A DNA stretch of 64,000 bases, taken from NCBI GenBank assembly GCA_003667245.1, contig RCNN01000003.1:1-64000 (forward strand), in the 5' to 3' direction. The notes under the pieces are model-generated. The model worked only from the letters and a program-made list of their open reading frames with translations, searched no databases and was not told the origin of the DNA. The translations under genes and the position numbers were made by a program. Below are positions 42,737-51,848 of the stretch, in pieces; the first letter of the stretch is position 1; the number at the start of each line of letters is the position of its first letter. The stretch is from Heterostelium multicystogenum (taxonomy: Eukaryota > Evosea > Eumycetozoa > Acytosteliales > Acytosteliaceae).

Positions 42737-43803
42737 CGCGGGCTGTCCTCGTCGATTTTAACTTTTTGCCCGGGCTTCAGGCTGTTCACGCCGGCACTCA
42801 CCACCCGCTCGCCGGGTTTGACGCCGGCGTTGAGCAAGGCGCTGTCGGCGTCACGGCTGACGATGCTGACGTCACGGGGCTGTACGGTCTGGCTTTGGGT
42901 GTCGATCACCCAGATGCGGGTCTTGCCGTCGGCTTCCTGCAAGGCGCTGAGGGGCAGTTCGATACGCGGCGCGATGGCTGAACTCAGGGTCACGCTGATG
43001 GCGGTGCCAAGGCGGAACGCGGGCGGTGTTTCCGCCAGGGTCAGGCGGGCGCGACGGGTGCGCGTGGCGCTTTGGGCCTGGGGTTCGATCTCGCGCACGG
43101 TGGCGGTGGTGCTGACCGTGGGGTCCATCTGCCCGGCGACCAGGAACACCACATCCGGCGGCAGGCGCTCGGCGAGGCCGGCGGGCAAGTCGATGACGGC
43201 TTCCTTGATGTCCGGTCGTGCCAGGGTCACCACTTGCTGCCCGGCGCTGACCACCTGGCCGGCCTCGGCATTCCAGGCGGTGACGATGCCTGCATGGTCG
43301 GTGCGCAGTTCGGCGTAGTTGAGCTGGTCCTTGGCCTGGTTGACCGAGGCCCTGGCCTGATCCAGGGAAGCCTGGGTGGTTTTCAAGTCGGTCTGGGCGA
43401 TGTCCAGTTGGGCCTGGGCGCCGACGCCACGGTTGAACAGTTCCTGCTGGCGGCGGGCATTGGCCTGGGCGTTGATCCACTGTGCCTGGACCCGGGCCAG
43501 GTCGCCCTGGGCGGCGCGCAACTGGTTCTGTTGATCGGTGGGGTCGAGCACGGCCAACAACGCGCCCTGCTGCACTTCAGCGCCCACGTCGACCGCGCGC
43601 CGGGCGATACGGCCTGGCACACGGAAACCGAGATTGCTTTCGTAGCGGGCCTGGATCGTTCCGGCGAAGCGGCCGAGGTTTTCCTGGTCCTCGGCTTTCA
43701 CTTCAATCGACAGCACCGGGCGCACCGGTTCCGGTGCCGGTTCTTCCTTGGAACACGCCATCAACAGCAGGCTGGCGGCGAGCACACACGTCAACTGCTT
43801 CAT
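42733..43803 (-). CDS. Second membrane fusion protein of RND pump (TriB-like)
   Basis: Periplasmic adaptor lipoprotein, 356 aa, intact. The signal peptide ends in the lipobox LLMAC, so it is lipid-anchored. Lipoyl half-motif GFRVPGRIARRAVDVGAEVQ, long coiled-coil hairpin (residues ~95-170) and beta-barrel domain follow. I start it at 43803, where its ATG overlaps the TGA of the upstream gene. Confidence 0.88.
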   Translation of the reverse strand: MKQLTCVLAASLLLMACSKEEPAPEPVRPVLSIEVKAEDQENLGRFAGTIQARYESNLGFRVPGRIARRAVDVGAEVQQGALLAVLDPTDQQNQLRAAQGDLARVQAQWINAQANARRQQELFNRGVGAQAQLDIAQTDLKTTQASLDQARASVNQAKDQLNYAELRTDHAGIVTAWNAEAGQVVSAGQQVVTLARPDIKEAVIDLPAGLAERLPPDVVFLVAGQMDPTVSTTATVREIEPQAQSATRTRRARLTLAETPPAFRLGTAISVTLSSAIAPRIELPLSALQEADGKTRIWVIDTQSQTVQPRDVSIVSRDADSALLNAGVKPGERVVSAGVNSLKPGQKVKIDEDSPR

Positions 43804-44904
43804 GGCTGCACTCCCTGGGCCTGGGCCTGATCCGGCGGCTGGGCGATTTCCACGATCATGCCGGGGTGCAGCAATTGCCCGCCGGCCACCACGACTTTTT
43901 CGCCACCCTTGAGGCCGTCGCTGATGATCACCTTGCCGGTGAGATAACGCGCGACCGTGACCTTGTGCAGTTGCGCCTTGCCGTCGTCGTCCACCAGCCA
44001 GACAGCCGGCGCACTGATGTCTTTGGTCAAGGCAGCCCACGGCAATTCGATGCTGGCCTTGGCCGGCCCGTTGGCGGTGGCGCTGACCACCGAACCCAGT
44101 TGCATGCCCTTGGGCAGTGCGTCGAGGGCGATTTTGACTTGCACCGTGCCGGTATTGGCGGCAACGGCCGGGGTGACTTCGCGCACCTTGCCCACGGCGG
44201 TGATCTGCGGGTTTTCCAGCAGGCTGACGGTAATCGGTTTGTCCGGCGGCGGCTCTACCAGCAGTGACTCATAGACGTTGAACACCGCGTCGCGCTCGCC
44301 ATCCCGGGCCAGGCTGAAAATCGGCACGGTGGCCTGCACCACCTGGCCCACCTCGGCCTGGCGGGCGGTGATGATGCCCGGCGCGTCGGCGACCAGCGAG
44401 GTGTAGCCCAACTGCTCGCGGGCATTGGCCAACTGCGCCTGGGCGGCGGTCAGCGCGCTCTGGCTGCTGCGCAAACGCGGCCTGGGCGGAGTCGTATTCG
44501 CTGCGGCTGGTGTAGCCCTTGGGCAAGAGTTTTTCCTGGCGCACAAACGCGGCGGCGGTCTGCTTGACCCGCGCCTGCTCGGCGACCACCTGGGCCTGGG
44601 CGGAGTCGACGTTGGTCTGCAAATCTTTCGGATCGAGCTTGGCCAGCACTTGCTTGGCGCTGACGCGGTCGCCGACATCCACCATGCGCTGGATGATCTT
44701 GCCGCCGACGCGGAACGACAGATCGGTCTGCACCCGGGCCTGGATATCGCCGGTCAAGGTCACGGCGGCGGCAAAGTCGGTGGACCTCACCGTCTGCACA
44801 AACACCCGGGAATGTTCCTTGGGTTCGGCTTTTTCCTGGCCGCAACCGCTCAGCAGCGCCAGCAGGCCAAGGCCGAGGATAAATGTGAGTTTGGGACCGC
44901 CCAT
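43800..44904 (-). CDS. First membrane fusion protein of RND pump (TriA-like), one indel
   Basis: Periplasmic adaptor lipoprotein of ~367 aa, with lipobox LLSGC. Lipoyl segment SFRVGGKIIQRMVDVGDRVS, coiled-coil hairpin, and the barrel domain ending in GGQLLHPGMIVEIA. One base break near 44476 in the hairpin. First gene of the operon MFP-MFP-RND. The use of two different adaptors is the hallmark of TriABC-type pumps. Confidence 0.86.
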
Positions 44905-45069
44905 GCAGGCTCCTTGCTTGATTGACGCGTCGGTGATTATGCGACTGTTAGCGTAGTTCAGGGTTCCGCGTCGTAGGCATTGACTTACAGGAAATCAGGA
45001 CGCCCGCGACACATCTCCGCCAGCCGACGCAGGTAACATGCGGATCCACATAATCGCGAACATCCTCTC

Positions 45070-46230
45070 ATGCTCAAAACCCTCGCGGTGGCCAATTACC
45101 GCTCGATCAACAAATTGGTGGTGCCGCTGGATCGGTTGAACCTGATTACCGGCCCCAATGGCAGCGGCAAGTCCAACCTGTACCGCGCCCTTCGGCTGCT
45201 GGCGGAGACGGCCCAGGGCGGCGTGATCAACGCACTGGCCCGCGAGGGTGGGCTGGATTCAACCTTCTGGGCCGGGCCGGAAAGCATCAGTCGGCGCATG
45301 CTCAGTGGTGAAGTGGCGGTGGAGCCCATCGTGCGCCAGGGCGCCAAGCGCTTGCGCTTGGGGTTTGCCGCAGAGGATTTCAGCTATGCGATTTCCCTGG
45401 GGTTGCCCGAGAAAACCTTGTCCTATTTTTCCCTGGACCCGGAGATCAAGAAAGAATGCATCTGGGCCGGGCATGTATTTCGCCCGGCGAGCCTGCTGGT
45501 GCAGCGCTCCGGCCCGATGATACGTGCCCGCGATGGCCGCGCCTGGGATGTACTGGCCCAGCACACGCCGAACTACCACAGCCTGTTCGATCAGGTCGGC
45601 AGCCTGCGGGGTTCGCCGGAGGTGTTGCTGCTGCGCGAAAGCATTCGCGGCTGGCGCTTTTATGATCATTTTCGCAGCGACGTCGACGCCCCGGTGCGCC
45701 AGCCGCAACTGGGCACGCGTACGCCGGTGCTGCATCACGATGGGCGGGACTTGGCGGCGGCGTTGCAGACCATCCGCGAGATCGGCGACCCGGACGCCTT
45801 GCAGCGGGCGATCAGCGATGCGTTTCCGGGCGCGCGGTTGAATATCGAGCCATTGCAGGGCGGCCGTTTTGCCATCGAGTTTTATCAGGAAGGGTTGCTG
45901 CGGCCGTTATCGGCGGCGGAGCTATCGGACGGGACCTTGCGCTACTTGCTGCTGGTGGCGGCGCTGCTGACGCCGAGACCACCGACGATGATGGTATTGA
46001 ACGAACCGGAAACCAGCTTGCACCCGGATCTGTTGCCAGCATTGGCGCGGCTGATCATCCAGGTGTCGCAGCAGTGTCAGGTGTGGGTGGTGTCCCATGC
46101 CAGCCGCTTGATTGCGGCGTTGCAGCAGGATGAAGGGTGTAATTCGATCGTGCTGGAGAAGGTGATGGGGCAGACGCAGGTGGTGGGGCAGCGGGTGCTG
46201 GATGAGCCGGCGTGGCATTGGCCCAGCTGA
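45070..46230 (+). CDS. Orphan AAA-family ATPase (RecF/OLD-like)
   Basis: 386 aa, intact. The ABC-type ATPase head is complete: Walker A ITGPNGSGKSN near residue 30, signature-like ELSDGTLRYLLL near 290, Walker B MMVLNEPETSLHPDL and His-switch WVVSHASRLI. The coiled-coil of SMC/RecF proteins is absent, replaced by ~200 residues of insert. No nuclease (TOPRIM) domain follows, unlike full OLD proteins. It is monocistronic, divergent from the RND operon. Role unknown; relatives are annotated simply as AAA ATPases. Confidence 0.82.
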   Translation: MLKTLAVANYRSINKLVVPLDRLNLITGPNGSGKSNLYRALRLLAETAQGGVINALAREGGLDSTFWAGPESISRRMLSGEVAVEPIVRQGAKRLRLGFAAEDFSYAISLGLPEKTLSYFSLDPEIKKECIWAGHVFRPASLLVQRSGPMIRARDGRAWDVLAQHTPNYHSLFDQVGSLRGSPEVLLLRESIRGWRFYDHFRSDVDAPVRQPQLGTRTPVLHHDGRDLAAALQTIREIGDPDALQRAISDAFPGARLNIEPLQGGRFAIEFYQEGLLRPLSAAELSDGTLRYLLLVAALLTPRPPTMMVLNEPETSLHPDLLPALARLIIQVSQQCQVWVVSHASRLIAALQQDEGCNSIVLEKVMGQTQVVGQRVLDEPAWHWPS

Positions 46231-46339
46231 TGATCGTTCCCACGCTCTGCGTGGGAACGCATCACGGGACGCTCCGCGTCCCAGCAGCAGACGCGGAGCG
46301 TCCAAGGCGGCATTCCCACGCGGAGCGTGGAACGATCAT
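46230..46339. repeat. Compound palindromic repeat (GGGACGCTCCGCGTCCC type)
   Basis: ATGATCGTTCC(C)ACGC arms at both ends with inner palindromes CCCACGCTCTGCGTGGG and GGGACGCTCCGCGTCCC. A 110-bp dispersed repeat seen in pseudomonads, in the gap between the convergent ATPase and ABC-transporter genes. Confidence 0.75.
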
Positions 46340-46346
46340 TGACGGG

Positions 46347-47222
46347 TCAACCCTGCCACTTCCCGCCTTCAACAATCACGCTTTCCGGCTTGGTGTCATC
46401 GCTCAGTTCCTTGCGAACATATTGGTCATACAGCTTGAGCAAATACTTCTCTTCGCCCAACTTTGCCAGCTCGGTATTCACCCAATCCCGCAATTCGATG
46501 TTGCCCTTCTTCACCGCCGGCGCAATCGGCGCTTCATCCCCCAGTTTCTGCTCCAGCACGCGATAGCCCGGGTTCTGCTTGGCCCAGCTGAACAGCACCA
46601 GGTTGTCCTGGGCATAGGCATCACCACGGCCCGCCGACAACGCTTGCAGCGACTCGGAATTTTTCTCGAACTTCAGCAGTTTCCAGTCCGGGTGGTTCTT
46701 GGTCAGCCAGATATCCGCGGTGGTGCCGGTGGTGACGATGGTGGTGCGGGTCGCCAGGTCGTCCAGGCTCTTCACCGAGCTGTCCTGCGGCACCAGGGCC
46801 TGCACCGCGACTTTCAGGTTCGGGTTGGTGAAGTCCACCGCTTCCTTGCGCTCCGGCGTCACCGTCATGTTGGCGAGGATCAGGTCGACCTTGTCACTTT
46901 GCAGGAACGGAATGCGGCTCGCCGGTTCTACAGCGACGAACTCAACCTTGTTCTCGTCCCCCAGCAGGTCCTTGGCGAAACGGCGGCCGATGTCGGTATC
47001 GAAGCCGACATAGCGGCCGGACTCATCCACGAAACCAAACGGCGGCTTGTCGGTGAATACGCCGACGATCAGCTTGTCCCGCGCCTTGATCTTGTCGATG
47101 TAGCTCACGGCAGCGGGTGCCGGGGTGGCAGCGGCAGCCGTCTTGGCGGGCTCTTCGGACTTATTGCAGCCGGCCAGCAAAGCGAGGCCGAACAGGGGGA
47201 ATAACAACTTGGCAGTTTTCAT
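46347..47222 (-). CDS. Amino acid ABC transporter binding lipoprotein
   Basis: SBP-bac-3 family protein, 291 aa, intact. Lipobox LLAGC after a short signal peptide, an Ala/Pro-rich linker, then VGVFTDKPPFGFVDESG and the typical DLILANMTVTPERKEAVDF segment that contacts the amino acid. It resembles binding proteins for aspartate/glutamate or aromatic/polar amino acids, but the ligand cannot be told. Its gene is the last of a four-gene operon (permease, permease, ATPase, binding protein). Confidence 0.88.
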   Translation of the reverse strand: MKTAKLLFPLFGLALLAGCNKSEEPAKTAAAATPAPAAVSYIDKIKARDKLIVGVFTDKPPFGFVDESGRYVGFDTDIGRRFAKDLLGDENKVEFVAVEPASRIPFLQSDKVDLILANMTVTPERKEAVDFTNPNLKVAVQALVPQDSSVKSLDDLATRTTIVTTGTTADIWLTKNHPDWKLLKFEKNSESLQALSAGRGDAYAQDNLVLFSWAKQNPGYRVLEQKLGDEAPIAPAVKKGNIELRDWVNTELAKLGEEKYLLKLYDQYVRKELSDDTKPESVIVEGGKWQG

Positions 47223-47996
47223 GACAGCTCCAGTTCCTTGGTTCTTTTGGGCAGTGTTGAAACGAAGGAGAACTTCTCCAGGAACTGCTGCGCGCGTGCG
47301 GTTTGCGGGTTCGTAAAGAATGCCTCGGGGGTGTTTTGTTCGAGGATGCGGCCGGCCTCCATGAACACCACGCGGTCGGCGACGGCGCGGGCGAAGGCCA
47401 TTTCATGGGTGACGATCAGCAGCGTCATGCCGTCCCGGGCCAGGCCCTGGATCACTTCCAGTACTTCCTTGACCATCTCCGGGTCGAGGGCGGCGGTGAC
47501 TTCGTCAAACAGCATGACCTGCGGGTTCATGCACAACGAGCGGACGATGGCGATGCGTTGCTGCTGGCCGCCCGACAGCTGGCGCGGGTAGGCGTCGCGT
47601 TTGTCCGAGAGGCCCACCCGTTCCAGCAGTTTTTCAGCCTGGGCCCGGGCTTCGCGGGGCTCGCGTTTTTTGCACTTTCAGCGGGCCGAGCAGGAGGTTG
47701 TCGAGCACGCTCATGTGCGGGAACAGGTGATAACTCTGGAACACCATGCCCACGTCCTGGCGCACCTGGCGCCAGTCGGTGGCCTTGTCCAGCAGCTCCT
47801 TGCCGGCAAAACGCAGGCTGCCGCTGTGGGCCACTTCCAGGCCATTGAGGCACCGCAGCAAGGTGCTTTTGCCGCAACCGCTGGGGCCGAGGATCACCAC
47901 CACTTCGCCGCTTTGCACACTCAGGTCGATGCCGTCGAGCACCTGCTGGTCGCCGAAAAACTTGTTGAAACCCTGGAACTCGATCAATGCGCTCAT
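47219..47996 (-). CDS. Amino acid ABC transporter ATPase, one indel
   Basis: Polar amino acid importer ATPase of ~258 aa. Walker A GPSGCGKST, Q-loop MVFQSYHLFPH, signature LSGGQQQRI, Walker B VMLFDEVTAALDPE, where the usual DEPTSALD is replaced by DEVTAALD, a known variant. A T6 run near 47667-47673 has one base too many. Four-base overlaps with both neighbouring genes. Confidence 0.9.
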
Positions 47997-48652
47997 GCTT
48001 GGGCCCAGCGCCGTTCCAGCACCTTGGAGGCGGCCGACAACGGGTAGCAGATAAAGAAGAAAAACAGGAACAGCGCGCCGTAGATCAATACCGACTCGTA
48101 GGTGCGCTCGATGATTTGCTGGCCGACCTTGATCACGTCCACCACACCGATCAGCACCGCCAGGGAGCTGGTCTTGATGATGCGGGTGTAGACGTTGATG
48201 GTCGGCGGCGTCATGCGTTTCAGGGCCTGGGGCAACAGCACGTAGCCGTACAGTTGCGGGTCCGACAGGCCAATCGACAGGCCGGCTTCACGCTGGCCTC
48301 GGGGCAACGAATGCAACGCACCGCGCACCACTTCGCCGACTTCACTGGCACCCCACAGCGACAACACCAGCACGGCGCACCAGAAGCTCGGAATGCTCAG
48401 GCCAAAGAAAATCGGCAGGCCGAAGAACAGCAAGTACAACCACACCAACACCGGAATGGCGCGGAACAGCTCCAGGTAAATCCGCAGCACCAGGTTGATC
48501 GCTTTCGAATTCAACGTGCGCAGCACGCCATACACCACGCCGCCGACGGTGCTGAAGGCGATGCTCAAGAACGAGATCGACAGGGTTTGCGCCGCGCCCT
48601 TGCCCAGTTGCGGCAAGGACACCCAGAGTAATTCAAGACCCGAACTGGCCAT
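47993..48652 (-). CDS. Amino acid ABC transporter permease 1
   Basis: HisMQ-type permease of 219 aa, intact, five membrane segments. The EAA loop is EAGLSIGLSDPQLYGYVLLP and the conserved motif LELFRAIPVLVWLYLLFFGLP is present. I use the internal ATG at 48652 because the upstream ATG at 48670 lies further inside the preceding gene. Confidence 0.88.
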   Translation of the reverse strand: MASSGLELLWVSLPQLGKGAAQTLSISFLSIAFSTVGGVVYGVLRTLNSKAINLVLRIYLELFRAIPVLVWLYLLFFGLPIFFGLSIPSFWCAVLVLSLWGASEVGEVVRGALHSLPRGQREAGLSIGLSDPQLYGYVLLPQALKRMTPPTINVYTRIIKTSSLAVLIGVVDVIKVGQQIIERTYESVLIYGALFLFFFFICYPLSAASKVLERRWAQA

Positions 48653-49297
48653 GCTGGAGCCTCCTTTCAAGGCGGCTGAGCAGCAGCGACAGCGGCAGGA
48701 ATAACAGCACGCAGATCAACGTGAGCACCGCGAGCATTTCGTAGGTTTTGTAGTAGAGGGCGATATAGCTTTTGGTGGTGTAGAGAATCTCCGGCACCGC
48801 CACCGCCGACACGATCGTGGTTTCCTTGAGCAGGAAAATAAAGTTCGCAAACAGCGCCGGCAGGCTGAGGATCCCGGCCTGGGGCAGGATCACATGGCGC
48901 AGCAGTTGCCAGTGGGACAGCCCGATGGACTTGCCCGATTCGATCTGTGCCAGCGGCACCGCCTCGACACGGCGCGCAACACTTCCGTAAGGTAGGCGCC
49001 GCCGAGAAAGGTCATGGTGATGATCGCCGCCCAGAACCCGGAGATATTCAGCCCCAGGGCCGGCAACGCGAAGTAGACGAAAAACAGTTGGATCAGCAGC
49101 GGTGTGTTGCGCGCCAACTCCACGTACAGCGCCACCAGGCGCCACACGTAGGGCGTGCGAAACACCAGCAGCGCGGCGTTGATCAAGGCCACCAGCATGG
49201 AGGTGCCAATGGCGATCAGGCCGACTTGCAGGGTAACGCCCACGGCCTTGAGAAACGCCGGCAGCGTGCTGAGGATAAATGCGTAATCGAAGGTCAT
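48633..49297 (-). CDS. Amino acid ABC transporter permease 2, one indel
   Basis: HisMQ-type permease of ~221 aa. Contains VELARNTPLLIQLFFVYFALP and the EAA loop ESGKSIGLSHWQLLRHVILP. One base is lost near 48972 (VLRA-VEAVPLAQIE). First gene of the transporter operon; starts at ATG 49297. The AT-rich DNA at 49380-49440 is the probable promoter region. Confidence 0.87.
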
Positions 49298-49572
49298 CTG
49301 AAATCCCTGACGCCGCAGGGGTAAAGCGGCGTTGGTGCGGTCCGGTCCAGCGTGGGTAACGCCGGGTAGCGCCGACTTTAAAGGTATAAAAAGCAAAATT
49401 TAAATACCGAAATAGCATATTGATATCACCCAAATAGATAACCGGCGGATTCGCGGTACAGGCGGATGACAGCTACTGTTCCTCGGGAGGTAGGAAGGGT
49501 CTTTTTATCGGTGCTGCACTTCAGGGATAGACAGCGCGTGGCCAGACTGGCGGCCAATCAACAGGCGAGGGA

Positions 49573-49667
49573 ATGAGCGATGACCAAAGCAAAAACCGAT
49601 TGATCCGCAGGAGCTGGTGAAGTGGCTGGTGGCGCTGCGCAGGGCCATTAACAGTCGAAATATCTGA
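49573..49667 (+). CDS. Possible ~31-aa small protein, one indel
   Basis: Reading ATG at 49573 with one added C near 49597, or ATG at 49580 with one A removed from the A5 run, gives a small protein whose second half is IDPQELVKWLVALRRAINSR, an amphipathic basic helix, ending at TGA 49665-49667. The purine-rich GGCGAGGGA lies just before the start. Not recognised. Because the frame must be repaired, this is weakly supported. Confidence 0.3.
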
Positions 49668-49684
49668 GCAGACACAGTCCCAAA

Positions 49685-49774
49685 TGTGGGAGCGGGCTTG
49701 CTCGCGAATGCGGTGTATCAGTCAGCAGATGTGTTGGCTGACCCACCGCATTCGCGAGCAAGCCCGCTCCCACA
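49685..49774. repeat. REPIN downstream of metQ-2
   Basis: 90-bp inverted pair of the GTGGGAGCGGGCTTGCTCGC REP, ending 24 bp before the metQ-2 terminator. Confidence 0.9.
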
Positions 49775-49798
49775 TTTCGATTGTGTTCCAGCCATAAA

Positions 49799-49830
49799 AA
49801 ACGCCGACGCTGTAGAAGCCGTCGGCGTTT
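49799..49830 (-). terminator. Rho-independent terminator of metQ-2
   Basis: Stem AAACGCCGACG / CGTCGGCGTTT with a 10-nt loop, about 30 bp after the metQ-2 stop and followed on the minus strand by a T-run, a classical intrinsic terminator. Confidence 0.85.
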
Positions 49831-49858
49831 AAACCTTGAAGGAGGTTTTTGGGTTCGA

Positions 49859-50642
49859 TCAGAACGCCGGCACGACCGCGCCGTTGTATTTCTTCTCGAT
49901 GAAAGCTTTCACTTCAGGGCTGGTCAGGGCTTTGGCCAGCTTCTGGATCGCGTCGCTGTCCTTGTTGTCCGGGCGGGCAACCAGGAAGTTCACGTACGGC
50001 GACTTGGCGTCTTCGATGATCAACGCGTCCTTGGCCGGGTTCAGGCCGGCTTCCAGGGCGTAGTTGGTGGTTGATCAGGTCCAGGTCAACCTGGTCCAGG
50101 ACGCGTGGCAGCAGCGCCGATTCCAGCTCTTTGAATTTCAGGTTTTTCGGTTGCTGGCGATGTCTTTCGGCGTGGCCAGGGCGTTGGTCGGGTCTTTCAG
50201 GGTGATCACGCCAGCCTTTTGCAGCAGCAGCAGGGCACGGCCGGAGTTGCTGCCTTCGTTCGGGATGGCCACGGTGGCGCCATCTTTGAGCTCAGAGATG
50301 TTTTTGATTTTTTTCGAGTAGCCGCCGAAGGGTTCAACGTGCACACCGACCACGGTGACCAGGTTGGTGCCTTTACCCTTGTTGAAGTTTTCCAGGTACG
50401 GCAGGGTCTGGAAGTAGTTGGCGTCCAGACGCTTCTCGGCCACCTGTACGTTCGGTTGTACGTAGTCGGTGAAGACTTTGATTTCCAGGTCCACGCCTTC
50501 TTTGGCCAGGGTCGGCTTGACCAGCTCAAGGATCTCGGCGTGCGGGATCGGGGTAGCGGCTACCACCAGTTTCTCGTTGGCCTGGGCGAAGCTTGCAGTC
50601 AGGGCAGCCGCCAGTGCGGTAAACAACAGAACCTTTTTTCAT
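49859..50642 (-). CDS. metQ: Stand-alone MetQ-type binding protein (metQ-2), several indels
   Basis: MetQ/NlpA-family periplasmic methionine-binding protein, ~260 aa. Signal peptide ends SFAQA with no lipobox. Conserved segments: VDLEIKVFTDYVQPN, NYFQTLPYLENFN, ATVAIPNEGSNSGRALLLL and a C-terminal KAFIEKKYNGAVVPAF. An extra A right after the ATG, and breaks near 50147, 50072 and nearby, are single bases. No metN or metI is adjacent, so it must share the transporter at 34.8 kb or another one. It lies downstream of the sigma54-regulator-like gene, on the same strand, with its own terminator. Confidence 0.88.
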
Positions 50643-50777
50643 GCAGTGTCCTTATCGAAAATCCGGGTCGTCTGGGACGGCCGCTTTTTTTAGTGGATGC
50701 CAGCGAAGTGCTATCGCGGCGTGGAGCGGACAATACCGAGGTTTTTTATTCCAGAACAATACTTTTTATTCACTTTG

Positions 50778-50788
50778 ATATTCCATTT
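50778..50788 (+). promoter_or_regulatory. ATATTCCATTT motif upstream of metQ-2
   Basis: Shares the 12-mer TTGATATTCCAT with 26335-26346. Lies ~136 bp upstream of the metQ-2 start in AT-rich DNA. A second ATTCC occurs at 50748-50752. Candidate sulfur-regulator site, inferred. Confidence 0.35.
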
Positions 50789-50794
50789 TGTTCA

Positions 50795-50880
50795 TGCAGG
50801 AGCCCGTCTTGCCGGCGATGGCGGTCTTGAGCCTTGCGATGCTCCTGAGGACGCCATCGCCGGCAAGCCGGGCTCCTACA
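50795..50880. repeat. REPIN of a third family overlapping the end of the sigma54-regulator-like gene
   Basis: Inverted pair of the TG(C/T)AGGAGCCCG(T/G)CTTGCCGGCG type REP. The right copy covers the stop codon (50876-50878) of the neighbouring gene. Confidence 0.8.
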
Positions 50881-51800
50881 AAACAGCGTGTTCTTTCAGA
50901 TAGCTTTTCAGGGCTTCAACCTCGGCGGCGCTGGCGTGGCCAAGAATTCGCCGCACCTGCTCCACAGGTGAACCCGCCACGGGCAGGTTCAAATGCTCAG
51001 GCAGAATCTCGTCGCCACTGCTGACCAGCAAGGCAAAGTGAATCACGTTCTCCAACTCCCGGTGTTGCCCGGCCAGCTGTGATGCTCCAGCACGCGCTGG
51101 GCTTCGTCGCTGAATCAGCGGCACCGGCAGGTCGAGGCGCTGGCTGTAGATGCCGAGGAAATATTCGGCCAGTGACAGGATGTCGGCCCACCCGCTCGCG
51201 CAGTGCGGGCAGCTCCAGTTGGCCTTCGCTGAGGTAATGGAACAGGCGCTCATGAAACTTGCCGGCCGCCACGGCCTGGGCGAGGTCGATGCTGGTGGCC
51301 GCCACCAGCCGCACATCCACCGGGCTTGGCTGATGGGCGCCGACGCGAGTGACTTCGTGGTTTTCCAGCGCCGCCAGCAGCTTGACCTGGATTGGCAGCG
51401 GCAAGTCGCCGATTTCATCCAGGTACAACGTACCGCCGTTGGCCGAGCCAAACCAGCCGGCGCGGCTGCTGGCTGCGCCGCTGTGGCTGCCTGCGGCGTA
51501 GCCGAACAGTTCGGCGTCGGCGTATGTCGGGCTGATGGCGCCGCAATTCACCGAGACAAACAGGCCGGTGCGGTTCGCTGCCACGGTGGATATGCCGGGC
51601 GAGCAACTCCTTGCCGCTGCCGGTTTCGCCGCGTATCAACACGGGCCAAGGCGCGGGGGGCAAGGTTTTCGAGGTCTTCGCGCAGTTGCCGCGAACGCGG
51701 GTCGACAAACACCAGCGCCTTGGCACGAATGCTCAGGGGGCTTTTTTTCGGCGTCGGGGAAGGTCAGCAGGGGCTGACCGAAGGTTTCATGCAGGCTCAT
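50876..51800 (-). CDS. Sigma54-activator-like AAA+ protein (SfnR-like), atypical, several indels
   Basis: About 307 aa. AAA+ domain with Walker A GETGSGKE, Walker B GGTLYLDEIGDLP, sensor region VRLVAATSIDLAQAV and arginine-finger region LRERVGD, then SWPGNTRELENVI. It has only ~45 residues before the AAA+ domain, so no sensory domain. Two unusual points: the GAFTGA loop that contacts sigma54 reads AGSHSGA, and the expected C-terminal Fis-type helix-turn-helix is not seen; the protein ends EALKSYLKEHAVL inside a REP copy. Breaks near 51721, 51595, 51195 and 51085. Resembles SfnR/sulfur-type regulators by context; may be a non-activator relative. Confidence 0.7.
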
Positions 51801-51848
51801 GGCAGGCTCCCGCCCCATCCACGAAGGGGAAGGGGCGTTTAAAAAATT

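Larger units (their letters stand above)
49298..49858. other. Intergenic region between the amino acid transporter and metQ-2
   Basis: Contains AT-rich promoter-like DNA (49380-49440), a possible tiny ORF (49573-49667), a REPIN (49685-49774) and the metQ-2 terminator (49799-49830). Confidence 0.6.

Noticed and set aside
45070..46230. A defence island around the AAA ATPase
   Set aside because: No partner nuclease, methylase, toxin-like effector or integrase is adjacent; flanking genes are an efflux operon and an amino acid transporter.
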